Shown: piece by piece, positions 18,066 to 26,976 of the stretch
Layout: the number at the start of each line of letters is the position of its first letter
Numbering within the stretch: position 1 is the first letter of the stretch
Assembly (NCBI RefSeq): GCF_000473325.1
Contig: NZ_AXBI01000021.1
Coordinates: 1-64,000, forward strand
Length of the DNA stretch: 64,000 nt
Direction of reading: 5' to 3'
Source: Leisingera caerulea DSM 24564
GTDB lineage: Bacteria; Pseudomonadota; Alphaproteobacteria; Rhodobacterales; Rhodobacteraceae
The notes under the pieces: generated by a model
Told to the model about the DNA's origin: nothing
Databases searched by the model: none
Seen by the model: the letters and a program-made list of their open reading frames with translations, nothing else
Made by a program: the position numbers and the translations under genes

Positions 18066-19804
18066 GCCAGCCCCTCCGTCAGGTCGATCTCCATGTCGAA
18101 ATCCCCGCCCGCCGCCGCGCCGCCGTGAGCAGTCAGGATGCGGGTGGCCTGGGGGAACACCGCGTCGATATGGGCCAGGATCCGGGCCGCGGTGGCAGGA
18201 TCCACCTCCGACAGCGCCTCATCCAGGATCAGAATATCAAAGGGCTGCAGCAGCGCCCGCAGCAGGCACAGCCGCTGCCGCTCGCCGCCCGACAGGGTCA
18301 ACCCGCTTTCGCCCAGCGTGGTGTCCAGCCCGCCTGCCCCGCGGAACCTGTCCGCCAAGCCAAACAGCTCCAGCAGCGCCCGGACCTGCGCTTCATTCTC
18401 AGGCTTGGCCCAGAAGGCGCGGCTCTGGAACAGGTTGTCGCGCAGGCTGGCCCGCAGGGTGAAGGGCCGCTGCCCGGCATAGACCACCCGCTCCGGCAAG
18501 CCGGCGCCGCCCAGCAGGCCCAGGTCCGCACCGCCCAGGGTCACACGCCCGGCCACGGGCCGCGCCCGCCCGCACAGCACCGCCAGCAGGGAGGTCTTGC
18601 CCGCGCCGCTTGCCCCTCTCACCGCCACCCTGGCGCCTTCGGGAATGGTCAGGGTCAGCGGCCCCAGCGGCGGCGCCGCCCCGCGCGAAACGGTCACGCC
18701 CGCCAGCCGCAGATCATACCCGGCCGGCTCAAAACCGGCCGCCCGGGCGGGGCCATCCGCCTGCATCACCGCATCCAGCCGCGCCGCCGCCACCTTGACC
18801 CGCGCCTGCGCGTGCCACAGGCCCAACAGCGACTGCATCGGCCCGGTCATGAAGCCCATATAGGCCACAAAGGCGATCAGCGACCCCAGCGGCCACTCGC
18901 CCCGGATCACCATCAGCCCGCCCGCCAGAAAGATCGCCGACCGGGTCAGCGCCGACAGCAGCACCGGCACCGCACGCGTGAACTCGCCCCACAGGTTCTG
19001 GGCGATCAGCCTCTGGCTCAGCCCGGCATGATCCCGCAGGCTGCGCCGCTCTGCCCACGCCGTTCCACGCGCTGCCTGCAGCGCAGGCAGGCCGAACAGA
19101 GTCTCCGACAGCCCCGCGCTGTACCGCCCCTGCATCTCGCGCACCGCTGCCGCTCGCCGCTCGGTCCGGGGCCGCGCCCAGATCAGAAAGGCCAGCTCCG
19201 CCGGGGCCAGCAATGCCGTCAGCAGCCCCAGCCGCCAGTCCAGGACCATCAGCATCGCCGAGCCGCCCATCAGCCGGATCAGCGCCGAGGAGCCGCCCAG
19301 CACCGCGTTAAACGCAAACTTCTGCACCTCCGCCGCGTCGCCATCCACCCGCGCCAGCAGCTCACCGGCGCGCTGGCTGGCGAACCACCCCGCAGGCTTG
19401 GCAGCCAGCCGCGACAGCAGCCGCTGCCGCATCCGTGCCAGCATCCGGACCGAGGCGCGCATGTGCAGGATATTGCTCAGCGCGCCTGTGCCGGTGGCCA
19501 GCAGGCCGATCCCGAACAGCGCCAGCGACCAGATCACCAGCTGCGCCGCATCCCCCGCCATCAGCCCGCGGTCGATCACCAGCTTGCTGATATAGGGCGG
19601 CAGCAGGCCAATCGCGGCAGCAGCAAAGCTGATCAGCAACAGCACCGCCAGCCGCCGCCGGTGCGGCCGCAACAGCGGCAGCAGCCAAACCGCCGTGGCA
19701 GGCGTGAAAAGCGCCGCGCCCGCACGCGATGGCAGGCGCGGCCAGGTCCGGGCGGCAGCACCGCCGCCCGGCTGGGAGGAGAGTTTTGCGGCAGGCCCGC
19801 TCAT
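18062..19804 (-). CDS. qhpF: ABC transporter QhpF (exports processed gamma-subunit peptide)
   Basis: A 580-residue half-transporter with an N-terminal six-helix membrane domain (about 45-330) fused to an ATPase domain (about 350-575). The ATPase motifs are Walker A GASGAGKTS, signature LSGGERQRL, Walker B ILILDEALSEVD, and a switch His in LTAHGG. In QHNDH operons this transporter is thought to move the modified QhpC peptide to the periplasm. Four-base overlaps on both sides (qhpB and qhpE) show tight coupling. Confidence 0.88.
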   Translation of the reverse strand: MSGPAAKLSSQPGGGAAARTWPRLPSRAGAALFTPATAVWLLPLLRPHRRRLAVLLLISFAAAAIGLLPPYISKLVIDRGLMAGDAAQLVIWSLALFGIGLLATGTGALSNILHMRASVRMLARMRQRLLSRLAAKPAGWFASQRAGELLARVDGDAAEVQKFAFNAVLGGSSALIRLMGGSAMLMVLDWRLGLLTALLAPAELAFLIWARPRTERRAAAVREMQGRYSAGLSETLFGLPALQAARGTAWAERRSLRDHAGLSQRLIAQNLWGEFTRAVPVLLSALTRSAIFLAGGLMVIRGEWPLGSLIAFVAYMGFMTGPMQSLLGLWHAQARVKVAAARLDAVMQADGPARAAGFEPAGYDLRLAGVTVSRGAAPPLGPLTLTIPEGARVAVRGASGAGKTSLLAVLCGRARPVAGRVTLGGADLGLLGGAGLPERVVYAGQRPFTLRASLRDNLFQSRAFWAKPENEAQVRALLELFGLADRFRGAGGLDTTLGESGLTLSGGERQRLCLLRALLQPFDILILDEALSEVDPATAARILAHIDAVFPQATRILTAHGGAAAGGDFDMEIDLTEGLA

Positions 19805-20880
19805 TCCTGCGGCACGACATGCAGGGTGGAGACGGACATATCCCCGCCCGACGGCATCCGGATCTCGCCCACCCGCTCCAGCGTCTCGCTGTCGTAGATG
19901 CCGATGTCGTCATTGGTGCCCGCGACATAGAGCTCCTTCCCGTCGCTGGAGACATTGATGACGTAGTAGGTGTGCGGCAGGTCCACCCGCTTCACCAGTT
20001 CCTGGGTTTCCAGATTGTGCTTGGACAGCTGGGTATAGACGCCGTACAGGTGCTTGGGATCCACTGCACTGCGCACGGCCGAGAACATCAGCACTTCGAA
20101 GGAGGCGAAATCGGCGATCTCCGTCTCCCCCGTGGTCAGGTCAACGGACTGATATCCCCAAACAAAATCCGCCATCTCCTGCTGGGTTTCGTCCGTAAAC
20201 ACCGCCGCGGTGTACATCAGCAGCATCTCGTCGTTCTGGCTGCCGGTGGGCCAGAACGCCAGCACATCCGGAGGGCTGTAGGTGGGGCGGTCCCAGCTGG
20301 CGTTGGCAATCGCCACCTCAGTGTCGCCATTGGTGGGATCGACCCGGTAGATCTCATGCCCGGCAACATAGACCTGCCCGTTGCGGTCGCTCGCCATCAG
20401 GGTGGACCGCCGCGGCGCCTCAAAGGTGGCGGACGGCTTGGCCTCCAGCCCGGCACCCGCGTCATAGACGGCAAACTCCGGCTGCATCACCTCATAGCGG
20501 TCGGTCTTCTTGCGCACCGGATTGCGCACCGTGTAGATCTGGCTGCCGTCCTTGGACACCGCCAGCGACGCCAAGGAGCGGCGCGTCACTTCGCCCTCCG
20601 ACTGGGCGGCGTGAAAGACCTTTTCGCAGGTCTCGATATCAACCCCGACCACGTCCTGCCAATGGTTCAGCAGCACATAGGCAATGCGGTTGTCCGGCGA
20701 CATGGCTATGACGCCCGGTGTCACATTCGCCCCCAGATCGCAGTCGGCCTTGACCGAGCGGTCCTGGGCATCAAAGACATAGAGGCTGGAGGGCCGGGCC
20801 ACCGTCACCAGAAGGTCGCCAGCGGCCAGCGGCAGGGCTGACGCGCAAAACGCAGCAGCAGCAAAAAGCGCGGATTTCAT
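19801..20880 (-). CDS. qhpB: quinohemoprotein amine dehydrogenase beta subunit
   Basis: A 359-residue periplasmic protein with a Sec signal peptide (about 1-21, ending LPLAAG). The mature protein is a seven-bladed beta-propeller of YVTN type (repeated blades such as MSPDNRIAYVLLNHWQDVVGVD and VSSDGKELYVAGTNDDIGIYD). In QHNDH the beta propeller contributes to the substrate cavity around the gamma-subunit quinone. The start at 20880 lies 13 bases after qhpC and gives a proper signal peptide; longer in-frame starts overlap qhpC. Confidence 0.9.
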   Translation of the reverse strand: MKSALFAAAAFCASALPLAAGDLLVTVARPSSLYVFDAQDRSVKADCDLGANVTPGVIAMSPDNRIAYVLLNHWQDVVGVDIETCEKVFHAAQSEGEVTRRSLASLAVSKDGSQIYTVRNPVRKKTDRYEVMQPEFAVYDAGAGLEAKPSATFEAPRRSTLMASDRNGQVYVAGHEIYRVDPTNGDTEVAIANASWDRPTYSPPDVLAFWPTGSQNDEMLLMYTAAVFTDETQQEMADFVWGYQSVDLTTGETEIADFASFEVLMFSAVRSAVDPKHLYGVYTQLSKHNLETQELVKRVDLPHTYYVINVSSDGKELYVAGTNDDIGIYDSETLERVGEIRMPSGGDMSVSTLHVVPQE

Positions 20881-20893
20881 GATGCGGGTCTCC

Positions 20894-21217
20894 TCAGGTT
20901 TCGGCGTCGGTGGGATAGGTGGCGCCAAGCGCGCGCCAGTCCTTGGCGGCATTGGGCGCGCCCTCGTCCCAGTTCGGGTGGTTGACCATGATGTCGGGCA
21001 CCTGCGCAGGCCACCAGCAGGGGTCGGAGCAGCCGTAAAGATCCGCCTCCATCGGCTGGCACAGCGCGGCCAGCCCGCCAAAGGGATCGACCTCCCAGCC
21101 CGGGTCGAATGTGGTGGCGCAGCCTGCGGTCACGGTCTGCATCGCGCGGACCTCTTCCATCTGGCCTTGGGCCGCAGCCTGCTGGACGCGTTCGGCTTTC
21201 TGATTGAGCGGTTTCAT
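20894..21217 (-). CDS. qhpC: quinohemoprotein amine dehydrogenase gamma subunit (CTQ and thioether cross-links)
   Basis: A 107-residue precursor whose first about 26 residues form the leader removed by QhpE. All residues known to be modified in Paracoccus QHNDH are present with identical spacing. The Cys-to-acid thioether pairs correspond to precursor Cys33-Glu42, Cys53-Asp59 and Cys67-Asp75. The tryptophylquinone pair Cys63-Trp69 lies in [10 protein letters not shown]. In mature numbering these are 7-16, 27-33, 41-49 and 37-43. It starts 4 bases inside the end of qhpD, its cross-linking enzyme. This is the catalytic subunit. Confidence 0.95.
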   Translation of the reverse strand: MKPLNQKAERVQQAAAQGQMEEVRAMQTVTAGCATTFDPGWEVDPFGGLAALCQPMEADLYGCSDPCWWPAQVPDIMVNHPNWDEGAPNAAKDWRALGATYPTDAET

Positions 21218-22638
21218 TTTCCAAACGCCCTCCTCGGCGCAACATGTTGGTGAAAATACTGCGGCGCCTGGGCGATCAGCCGGGCATAGGCGGCGACGCC
21301 AAAGTCGATCCAGTCGCGCATCAGGTCGCAGTAGTGATAGGTCGGCATCATCGGGTCGCTGAAATGGGCATAGCTCTCGTGGTAGCAGCCCCCCGCGCAC
21401 AGGTTGCGGATCCGGCAGGTGGCGCAACCCTTCTCGGTTCGGTCGGAGCGTGCCTTGATGAACCCCGACAGCTCCTTGCGCTTGATGCCCTCATCGACGG
21501 TGCCGAACTGGTCCATTTCCGATCCGGTGAACCGGTGGCACAGGTTCAGCGCGCCGTCGTGATTGACTGCCAGCATCCCCACCCCGGCCCCGCAGGGCAG
21601 CGCCTTGGAGCGCCCCTCGTAAAGGTCGTTCATCATCTGATGCATGTTGGAAAAGCCGATGTTGCGGCCCTTCAGCGCTTCCTCGACATAGAGCCTGCCA
21701 AGGGATTTCATGCCCTCGAACACCTCCAGCAGCTCAGCACCATTCAGGTTGAAGGCATCCATCTCCCCCGAGGTGACCGGCGAGAACCCCACCTCGGCAA
21801 AACCGATATCGTTGATCAGATGGTCCCAGATCTCGACGATATTGGTGACCCCCGCCGTCAGGGTGACGCGGGCGCCCACCGGCTTGGACGTGTAGCGCGA
21901 CAGCAGCAGCCGCGCCTTGGCGGCCACCGCGTCATAGGTGCCCTTGCCGCCCACCGTCTTGCGATTCAGATCGTGCTGCGCCTTGGGGCCGTCGATGGAC
22001 ACCGTCAGGCCAAAGCGATGGTCGTCCAGCCAGTCGATCAGCGGCTCGGTCAGCAAGGTCGCATTGGTCGTCAGGCTGAAGTTCACCGCCTTGCCAAGTG
22101 CTGCAAAATGCGGCTCGGCCCACTCCACCACCTGCCGGATCAAGGGCAGGTTCGACAGCGGCTCGCCGCCGAAAAACACGATGTTATAGCTGTCCCGGTC
22201 CGGGTTCTCCGCCAGCAGCATCTCCGCCGACTTCCGCGCGGTGTCAAAGGCCATCTTCTGACCCTTCGACGGCACCGCAAGATCCTCCTTGTAGCAATAG
22301 GAGCACGCCAGGTTGCAGCCGGTGTTGACGTTCAGAACGATGGTGGTCAGCGGGAAGGTCTCGATCTCGATCGGCGGCCGTTCCGGCTGCAGCGGGCGCC
22401 CGTCGTTGACGATATCCAGCCGCACCAGCCCATCCAGCCGCGCCGCCGCATCTTCGGCTGCAAACCGCGCCTCAAACTCGTCCAATGAGAACGCCTGCTC
22501 CTGCGCCGCATAGTCGAGGATACCGCGGTCCACCCCGTCCATCTCGAAGATCGAGGTGGTGGGCACATGGAACAGAACCTCCCGCCCCTCGACCTCTACC
22601 CGGTGCGCATTGGCCGGCTGATAGTGAAAGTCTTTCAT
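21214..22638 (-). CDS. qhpD: radical SAM/SPASM peptide cyclase QhpD
   Basis: A 474-residue radical S-adenosylmethionine enzyme. The cluster motif CNLACSYC supplies Cys108, Cys112 and Cys115. The C-terminal SPASM region has the auxiliary-cluster cysteines in LPCGAG, LNLCHRF and [17 protein letters not shown]. In QHNDH biogenesis QhpD makes the three intrapeptidyl thioether bonds in QhpC before export. It follows qhpA after 16 bases and overlaps qhpC by 4. Confidence 0.95.
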   Translation of the reverse strand: MKDFHYQPANAHRVEVEGREVLFHVPTTSIFEMDGVDRGILDYAAQEQAFSLDEFEARFAAEDAAARLDGLVRLDIVNDGRPLQPERPPIEIETFPLTTIVLNVNTGCNLACSYCYKEDLAVPSKGQKMAFDTARKSAEMLLAENPDRDSYNIVFFGGEPLSNLPLIRQVVEWAEPHFAALGKAVNFSLTTNATLLTEPLIDWLDDHRFGLTVSIDGPKAQHDLNRKTVGGKGTYDAVAAKARLLLSRYTSKPVGARVTLTAGVTNIVEIWDHLINDIGFAEVGFSPVTSGEMDAFNLNGAELLEVFEGMKSLGRLYVEEALKGRNIGFSNMHQMMNDLYEGRSKALPCGAGVGMLAVNHDGALNLCHRFTGSEMDQFGTVDEGIKRKELSGFIKARSDRTEKGCATCRIRNLCAGGCYHESYAHFSDPMMPTYHYCDLMRDWIDFGVAAYARLIAQAPQYFHQHVAPRRAFGK

Positions 22639-22654
22639 GATTTCTCCCCCTGTC

Positions 22655-24178
22655 TCAGCGGATCGGCGGGTCGATGAAGCGCTGCACGGTGACGATCAGC
22701 ATCGCCTCCGCCTGCTGGCCCATCGCTTTCGCCTGCACGGTCAGCTCGCCCGCATTGTTAGCGCTAAATGGGCGGTCCGGGTTGGGTCCGGCAACTGCAG
22801 GCGCAAAGATCCCGCTTGGCTGCATTTTCCCTGCAAATTCAGTATCTTTCATGTGGGCCGCATGTTCATGCGCGTTGGCCACGGTCCACTGCGCCTCGAC
22901 CCGTCCGATGCGCACATCGTCCTCGGTCCCGGCCTCGCCGTCAGGGCCGTTCCACATACCCACCGCGTTGAAGTAGGCAGGCACCGCGGCCGGGCCTTCC
23001 TCGCTGCCGCCGCCGACGCGGGCGATGGTGAACTCCGGCTCCACCTTCAGACTGTCGAGCGAGGTGTAATGGGCGATCTGCCCCTCTGCCCCGCCCGCGC
23101 TGAAGGTCACGACGCCATTGCCCTCAGCCGCCAGCGACAGCGCCGCGCCATAGGTGTTCGCTGCTGTCTCGCCGCTGGATGTGTCCAGCCCGTCCAGCCC
23201 GGTGCCAACCACCTGCACCTGCGCCTCCCCCGCCGGAACTGCAGAGGGAACGGTGCCCAGAATGACGCTGCCGGCCCCGTCCCGCACACCGCTCAGCGGC
23301 GCGCCCAGGGCATCATTGCTGCGATCAAACTGGCGGCCCTGCAGGCTGTTGCCGTCCTCCGACAGCGCCAGCACCTGGCGGTAGGCGGTGCCGCCGATGT
23401 CCAGATTGGCGCGCCACTCATACCCTGTGTACAGGTTCATCTGCCCCGACGCCGGATGCGCAGTGCCATCCGCCGTCACGAACTCGCCACTGACCTGATA
23501 GGGCGAGGCATCGCCGGTGACCGTCAGCTTGCCATAGGCCTCGCCGATGCCGGGCAGATCGGTCATCACCACCCAGTCGCCCGCCACCGGCTGCTTGTCC
23601 GCCGCCTGCCAGTCCGTCCAGGCAGCCGTCTCCAGCGGGTTCTGCTCCGCCAGATAGCTGGCGATCTCGGTCCGCGCGATCTTGTACCACTCCCGATCGC
23701 GGCCAAGCGCCTGGTATTCGATGGTAGGGAAATGGCCGACATGGAAGTCCATGTGCAGCTCCCACTCCTCCGCGGTGCGGTTCTGCAGCAGCCCCCGCGC
23801 GCCGGTATGGCAGCGCGCGCACATCGAGGCAAACGGCTCGTCAAAGCTTTCCTGCGCGTTCGGGTCTTTCTCCAGCGCATAGCGGAACGGTGCGGCCTCA
23901 GCAGGCGCCAGCCCTTGGGTGTCCGCCAGATGCTGCACGATGCCGCGGCGGTCCTCGGCGCTGATCTCCAGCCCGTGCGCCTGCTGCATCCGGACGATGG
24001 TCATCATCCAGCCCTCAGGGCTTTTGCGCTGGCCGCTGATCCGGCTCAGCCCGCCCTCCTCCGCCGTGTGGCAGCTGGAGCAGGCGTTTTTCAGCAGCTC
24101 CTCACTGGCCATTGCCGGCATCGCGCCCGCCGCTGAGATCAGAAGTGCAGCCGTCAGGCCGCGGGGTCGTAGTTGCAT
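22655..24178 (-). CDS. qhpA: quinohemoprotein amine dehydrogenase alpha subunit (diheme cytochrome)
   Basis: A 507-residue periplasmic subunit with a signal peptide (about 1-25, ending PAMAS) and two covalent heme c sites: CSSCH at 33-37 and CARCH at 120-124. Two or three beta-rich immunoglobulin-like domains follow (about 170-507; TYTGYEWRANLDIGG and NNAGELTVQAKAMGQQAEAMLIVTVQ). It takes electrons from the gamma-subunit quinone and passes them to a periplasmic cytochrome or cupredoxin. Its start overlaps the end of qhpG by 25 bases. Confidence 0.95.
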   Translation of the reverse strand: MQLRPRGLTAALLISAAGAMPAMASEELLKNACSSCHTAEEGGLSRISGQRKSPEGWMMTIVRMQQAHGLEISAEDRRGIVQHLADTQGLAPAEAAPFRYALEKDPNAQESFDEPFASMCARCHTGARGLLQNRTAEEWELHMDFHVGHFPTIEYQALGRDREWYKIARTEIASYLAEQNPLETAAWTDWQAADKQPVAGDWVVMTDLPGIGEAYGKLTVTGDASPYQVSGEFVTADGTAHPASGQMNLYTGYEWRANLDIGGTAYRQVLALSEDGNSLQGRQFDRSNDALGAPLSGVRDGAGSVILGTVPSAVPAGEAQVQVVGTGLDGLDTSSGETAANTYGAALSLAAEGNGVVTFSAGGAEGQIAHYTSLDSLKVEPEFTIARVGGGSEEGPAAVPAYFNAVGMWNGPDGEAGTEDDVRIGRVEAQWTVANAHEHAAHMKDTEFAGKMQPSGIFAPAVAGPNPDRPFSANNAGELTVQAKAMGQQAEAMLIVTVQRFIDPPIR

Positions 24179-25512
24179 GGATCAGTCTCCCTGTTTGCAG
24201 TGTCCCAGGGGATCTGCGCCCCCTCGGTAAAGCCTTGTGACAAAAGCCATTGATGGATTGCCCGCGCCGCCTGCGGCGCGGCCTCGGGCAGAACCGCGCT
24301 GTGAAAGCGGGCCGCATCCGGCAGTGGCTGCCCGTTCAGGCGGCGCAGCAGCGGCACGATCTCCTGCCCGGCAGCAAAAGCCGCGCCGCCGGGGGCATCG
24401 CGGGTGATCAGCACCTCGCGCCGGGCCAGATGCCCGTCCTGCACCACAACCCGCATCGCGGTGTGAGGGCGGATGTCCGTATCATGCGCCGGAGCCGCGT
24501 CCGGCCAGGCGGCGCGCTGCTGCCAGAACGGCGTCTGAAACCCCGCCTCGCGGTAGAAGTCCCGGCCCACCCGGGCCTGCCGCCAAAACGTCTCCGCCAC
24601 CCGGTTGCGGTAGAAGTCGCGGGCCAGACCGGCCTCCCCCGCCAGCAGCGCCCGCGCAACCGGCACCGCCATCAGCGCCGAGGATACGGCCCAGAACATC
24701 CCGTGCCCCGACAGCGGATCCAGCGCCACCGCCGCATCGCCCAGCCGCGGGCAGCGCGGGTCCAGATCCGGCGTCGCTAGCCGCGGCGCAATCGCATGAA
24801 CAACGGGGCGGCGCGGCAGCGGGGTCTCTCCCAGAACGGTTTTCCACAGCGCCGCCACAGCCGTTTTGCCACCCGTCCGGCCCAGCGAGTCCGCAGCACC
24901 CACCGCCTGCAGCCACAGCCGATCCCGGTCCACAGGCACCGACCAGACCCAGCCGCCGGGCCGGGCCTCGATCCGCGGCGTGGTCATATCTCCCGCCTGC
25001 GGCGGCACAAACCCGGCAACCGAAATCGTGTCCGGCCCCGCCAGTTCTGTCCGCTTGATTTTCATGGATTGGCGCGGCGCCCGGCGGCCGCGGGCCTCAA
25101 ACAGCAGCCGGGCGGACAGGCATGTGCCATCGGCCAGCCGGATTTCACCGGCATCGGGCCGCACGCTGGACACCGATGCATAGATTACGCTGACGCCCTC
25201 GGCCCGCGCGGCCTCCAGCAGCCCGGCGTCAAAGGCGCTGCGGTCGGCCAGATGCTCGCTGTTCTGGCCGCCCTGGAACGCACCCCAGCTGACATGGCGC
25301 TGCGCCGCCGGACCGATCCCGGCCAGCGGCAGCCCATGCCGCGCCAGAATCGCCGCGACGCGGGCGGACATGCCCTCATACCGCGGCCCGCGCGGCGGCA
25401 GGGTGGCCAGCGCAACCCGGTATCCGGCCCGCGCCAGCAGAACCGCCGCCACCGACCCGGCCGGGCCGCCGCCTGCGATCACTATATCAAAGGTGCCTAT
25501 TTGAGGTGCCAT
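24154..25512 (-). CDS. qhpG: FAD-dependent monooxygenase QhpG (gamma-subunit tryptophan hydroxylation)
   Basis: A 452-residue flavoprotein with an N-terminal FAD-binding Rossmann motif (FDIVIAGGGPAGSVAAVLLARAGYRV, residues 9-34) and the second flavin motif near RLGDAAVALDPLSGHGMFWAVSSAL. It is related to tryptophan halogenase/p-hydroxybenzoate hydroxylase-type monooxygenases. In the qhp pathway it is assigned to dihydroxylation of the QhpC tryptophan that becomes the quinone. It is the first gene of the operon. Direct repeats of regulator-site type lie 39-72 bases upstream of the start. Confidence 0.88.
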   Translation of the reverse strand: MAPQIGTFDIVIAGGGPAGSVAAVLLARAGYRVALATLPPRGPRYEGMSARVAAILARHGLPLAGIGPAAQRHVSWGAFQGGQNSEHLADRSAFDAGLLEAARAEGVSVIYASVSSVRPDAGEIRLADGTCLSARLLFEARGRRAPRQSMKIKRTELAGPDTISVAGFVPPQAGDMTTPRIEARPGGWVWSVPVDRDRLWLQAVGAADSLGRTGGKTAVAALWKTVLGETPLPRRPVVHAIAPRLATPDLDPRCPRLGDAAVALDPLSGHGMFWAVSSALMAVPVARALLAGEAGLARDFYRNRVAETFWRQARVGRDFYREAGFQTPFWQQRAAWPDAAPAHDTDIRPHTAMRVVVQDGHLARREVLITRDAPGGAAFAAGQEIVPLLRRLNGQPLPDAARFHSAVLPEAAPQAARAIHQWLLSQGFTEGAQIPWDTANRETDPCNYDPAA

Positions 25513-25550
25513 TTATCCAAGGTGCCCCGGCGGGCCGCCTCTTGTGGCGG

Positions 25551-25584
25551 ACACTTCCGGACAACAACCCGACATTTCCGGACA
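25551..25584. promoter_or_regulatory. 21-bp-spaced direct repeats between qhpG and the divergent AraC gene
   Basis: ACACTTCCGGACA (25551-25563) and ACATTTCCGGACA (25572-25584) differ at one base and start 21 bases apart, two helical turns. That geometry is typical of AraC-family activator sites. They lie 39-72 bases upstream of qhpG and about 90-120 upstream of the divergent regulator at 25673, so a regulator bound here could serve both promoters. Confidence 0.6.
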
Positions 25585-25672
25585 GAATCGGCGGCTCTGG
25601 CCCGGTCTGCGGCATTTTTTCTGGAATGGCAGATTTTTGCGGTATTCTGGCGCAATCCTGAGGAAATGCGCG

Positions 25673-26728
25673 ATGCCACACAACTACCAGCCCCGGATTT
25701 CTGCCTCCACTTTGAATGACCCGCTGCGGGCCGTTGAGTTCATGAACGGCGATGCGGCGTCGATCTCCCGCAACGCCGGGATCAGCCAGCAGGACCTTGA
25801 GGGCGAGATCGGCCTGAAGAAATTCGTCGACTTCTGCGAGCACGCCTCCGAACAGCTTGGCCTGCCCGATTTCGGCTGGCGGGTCGGCTCGGTCTTCAAC
25901 CTGCAAAACCTTGGCACGCTTGGGGAATATATCATGCAAGCACCAACGCTGGGGGCTGCCTTGTCACTGTTCCGCAGCGCCTTTCCGATGGTGCAAAGCG
26001 ATTCCGAACTGCGGCTGACGGTCGACGGGGACAAGGCGCGGCTGACCTACCGGATTCTCGACACCCGCATCTGGCCGCGGCAGCAGGATGCAGAGCTGAC
26101 GCTGTCGGTGTTCCACAGCCTGATCCGGTCTGCCACCGGACCGGACTGGCGGCCAGAGCTGCTGTCGCTGGAGCACGAATCAAGCGCCCTGCACAGCCGC
26201 AGCAGCGCCGGACCGCGCTGCCCGGTGCAGTATTCCGCGGGCTCGAACACGCTGGTGTTCTCCGCCGGGCTGCTGGATCTGCCGCTGGCGGACAGCGAAA
26301 ACCCGGCTTTTAAAACCGCCTCGCAATCAATTGTCCGCACCGCCCGCCAAAGCGAGCGCGACGCGCCGGTCACCGTGCGGGTGCGCCGCGAGCTGCTGAT
26401 GCGGATCGGGCGGGAGAGCTTTGAGCAGACCGCCATCGCCGCCGCCCTGGGCATGTCCCGCCGCACCCTGCGGCGGCGGCTGGAGGATGAGGGGCAGAAG
26501 TTCTCCCGGCTGCTGGCGGGCTGCCGGATGGAGATCGCCAAGCGCATGCTGCTGGCCCCGGGCGCGCAGCTGCACGACATCTCGGAGCGGCTGGGCTATT
26601 CCGAAGTCTCCGCGTTTGAGCGCGCCTTCCGCCAGCGCGAGGGCGCAACGCCCAGCCAGTTCCGCAAGCAATGCTGCGCCGAAGGGGCCAGAGAGTGTGA
26701 GGCCAGCGCGGAGTCCGCTGCGAACTGA
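25673..26728 (+). CDS. AraC-family transcriptional regulator divergent from qhp
   Basis: A 351-residue AraC regulator with the arabinose-binding-like N-terminal domain found in OruR/ArgR-type regulators (about 1-220; QLGLPDFGWRVGSVFNLQNLGTLGEYIMQAPTLGAALSLF). A C-terminal helix-turn-helix pair (about 245-340) contains TAIAAALGMSRRTLRRRLEDEGQKFSRLL and HDISERLGYSEVSAFERAFRQREGATPSQFRK. The ATG at 25673 has GAGGAAA 6-7 bases upstream. It is probably a second controller of qhp; the inducer is unknown. Confidence 0.88.
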   Translation: MPHNYQPRISASTLNDPLRAVEFMNGDAASISRNAGISQQDLEGEIGLKKFVDFCEHASEQLGLPDFGWRVGSVFNLQNLGTLGEYIMQAPTLGAALSLFRSAFPMVQSDSELRLTVDGDKARLTYRILDTRIWPRQQDAELTLSVFHSLIRSATGPDWRPELLSLEHESSALHSRSSAGPRCPVQYSAGSNTLVFSAGLLDLPLADSENPAFKTASQSIVRTARQSERDAPVTVRVRRELLMRIGRESFEQTAIAAALGMSRRTLRRRLEDEGQKFSRLLAGCRMEIAKRMLLAPGAQLHDISERLGYSEVSAFERAFRQREGATPSQFRKQCCAEGARECEASAESAAN

Positions 26729-26775
26729 CGGGCTGCCGCAACAGGGAAATATCTGCATTGATCATGCGCGGGGGC

Positions 26776-26792
26776 GGTTTCGCAGCGAAACC
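26776..26792. repeat. parS-like palindrome 1
   Basis: GGTTTCGCAGCGAAACC is an 8-bp-arm palindrome around a central A. It is the first of four identical-core copies near parAB and is the probable ParB-binding centromere. No other gene feature explains it. Confidence 0.85.
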
Positions 26793-26848
26793 TGCCAGGG
26801 TGCAGCGGGCATCGCGCAGTTGGTTCGCGAGATAGGGGCCGCACAGGA

Positions 26849-26865
26849 GGTTTCGCAGCGAAACC
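26849..26865. repeat. parS-like palindrome 2
   Basis: The same 17-base sequence as the copy at 26776, here extended by one more complementary pair (A at 26848, T at 26866). The core begins 73 bases after copy 1 and has the same central base, so the copies are in direct orientation. Confidence 0.85.
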
Positions 26866-26916
26866 TACCCGCTGGGGCTAGCCGCCTGTGCCGTGCCGGC
26901 CCTTGCGCGCAAAACA

Positions 26917-26943
26917 AAACCCCCGGCCCAAGACCGGGGGTTT
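26917..26943 (-). terminator. hairpin between parB and the AraC gene, overlapping parS 3
   Basis: Arms AAACCCCCGG (26917-26926) and CCGGGGGTTT (26934-26943) flank a 7-base loop, with an A-rich flank (AAAACAAAA) that gives a T-rich tail on the minus strand. It fits a rho-independent terminator for parAB, perhaps acting in both directions. Its last four bases are also the first bases of the third parS-like palindrome. Confidence 0.65.
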
Positions 26944-26955
26944 CGCAGCGAAACC
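26939..26955. repeat. parS-like palindrome 3
   Basis: GGTTTCGCAGCGAAACC again, directly abutting the terminator stem and about 20 bases past the end of parB. The three intergenic copies span 180 bases. Confidence 0.85.
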
Positions 26956-26976
26956 TGGCGGCAGCACCCTGCCCGC

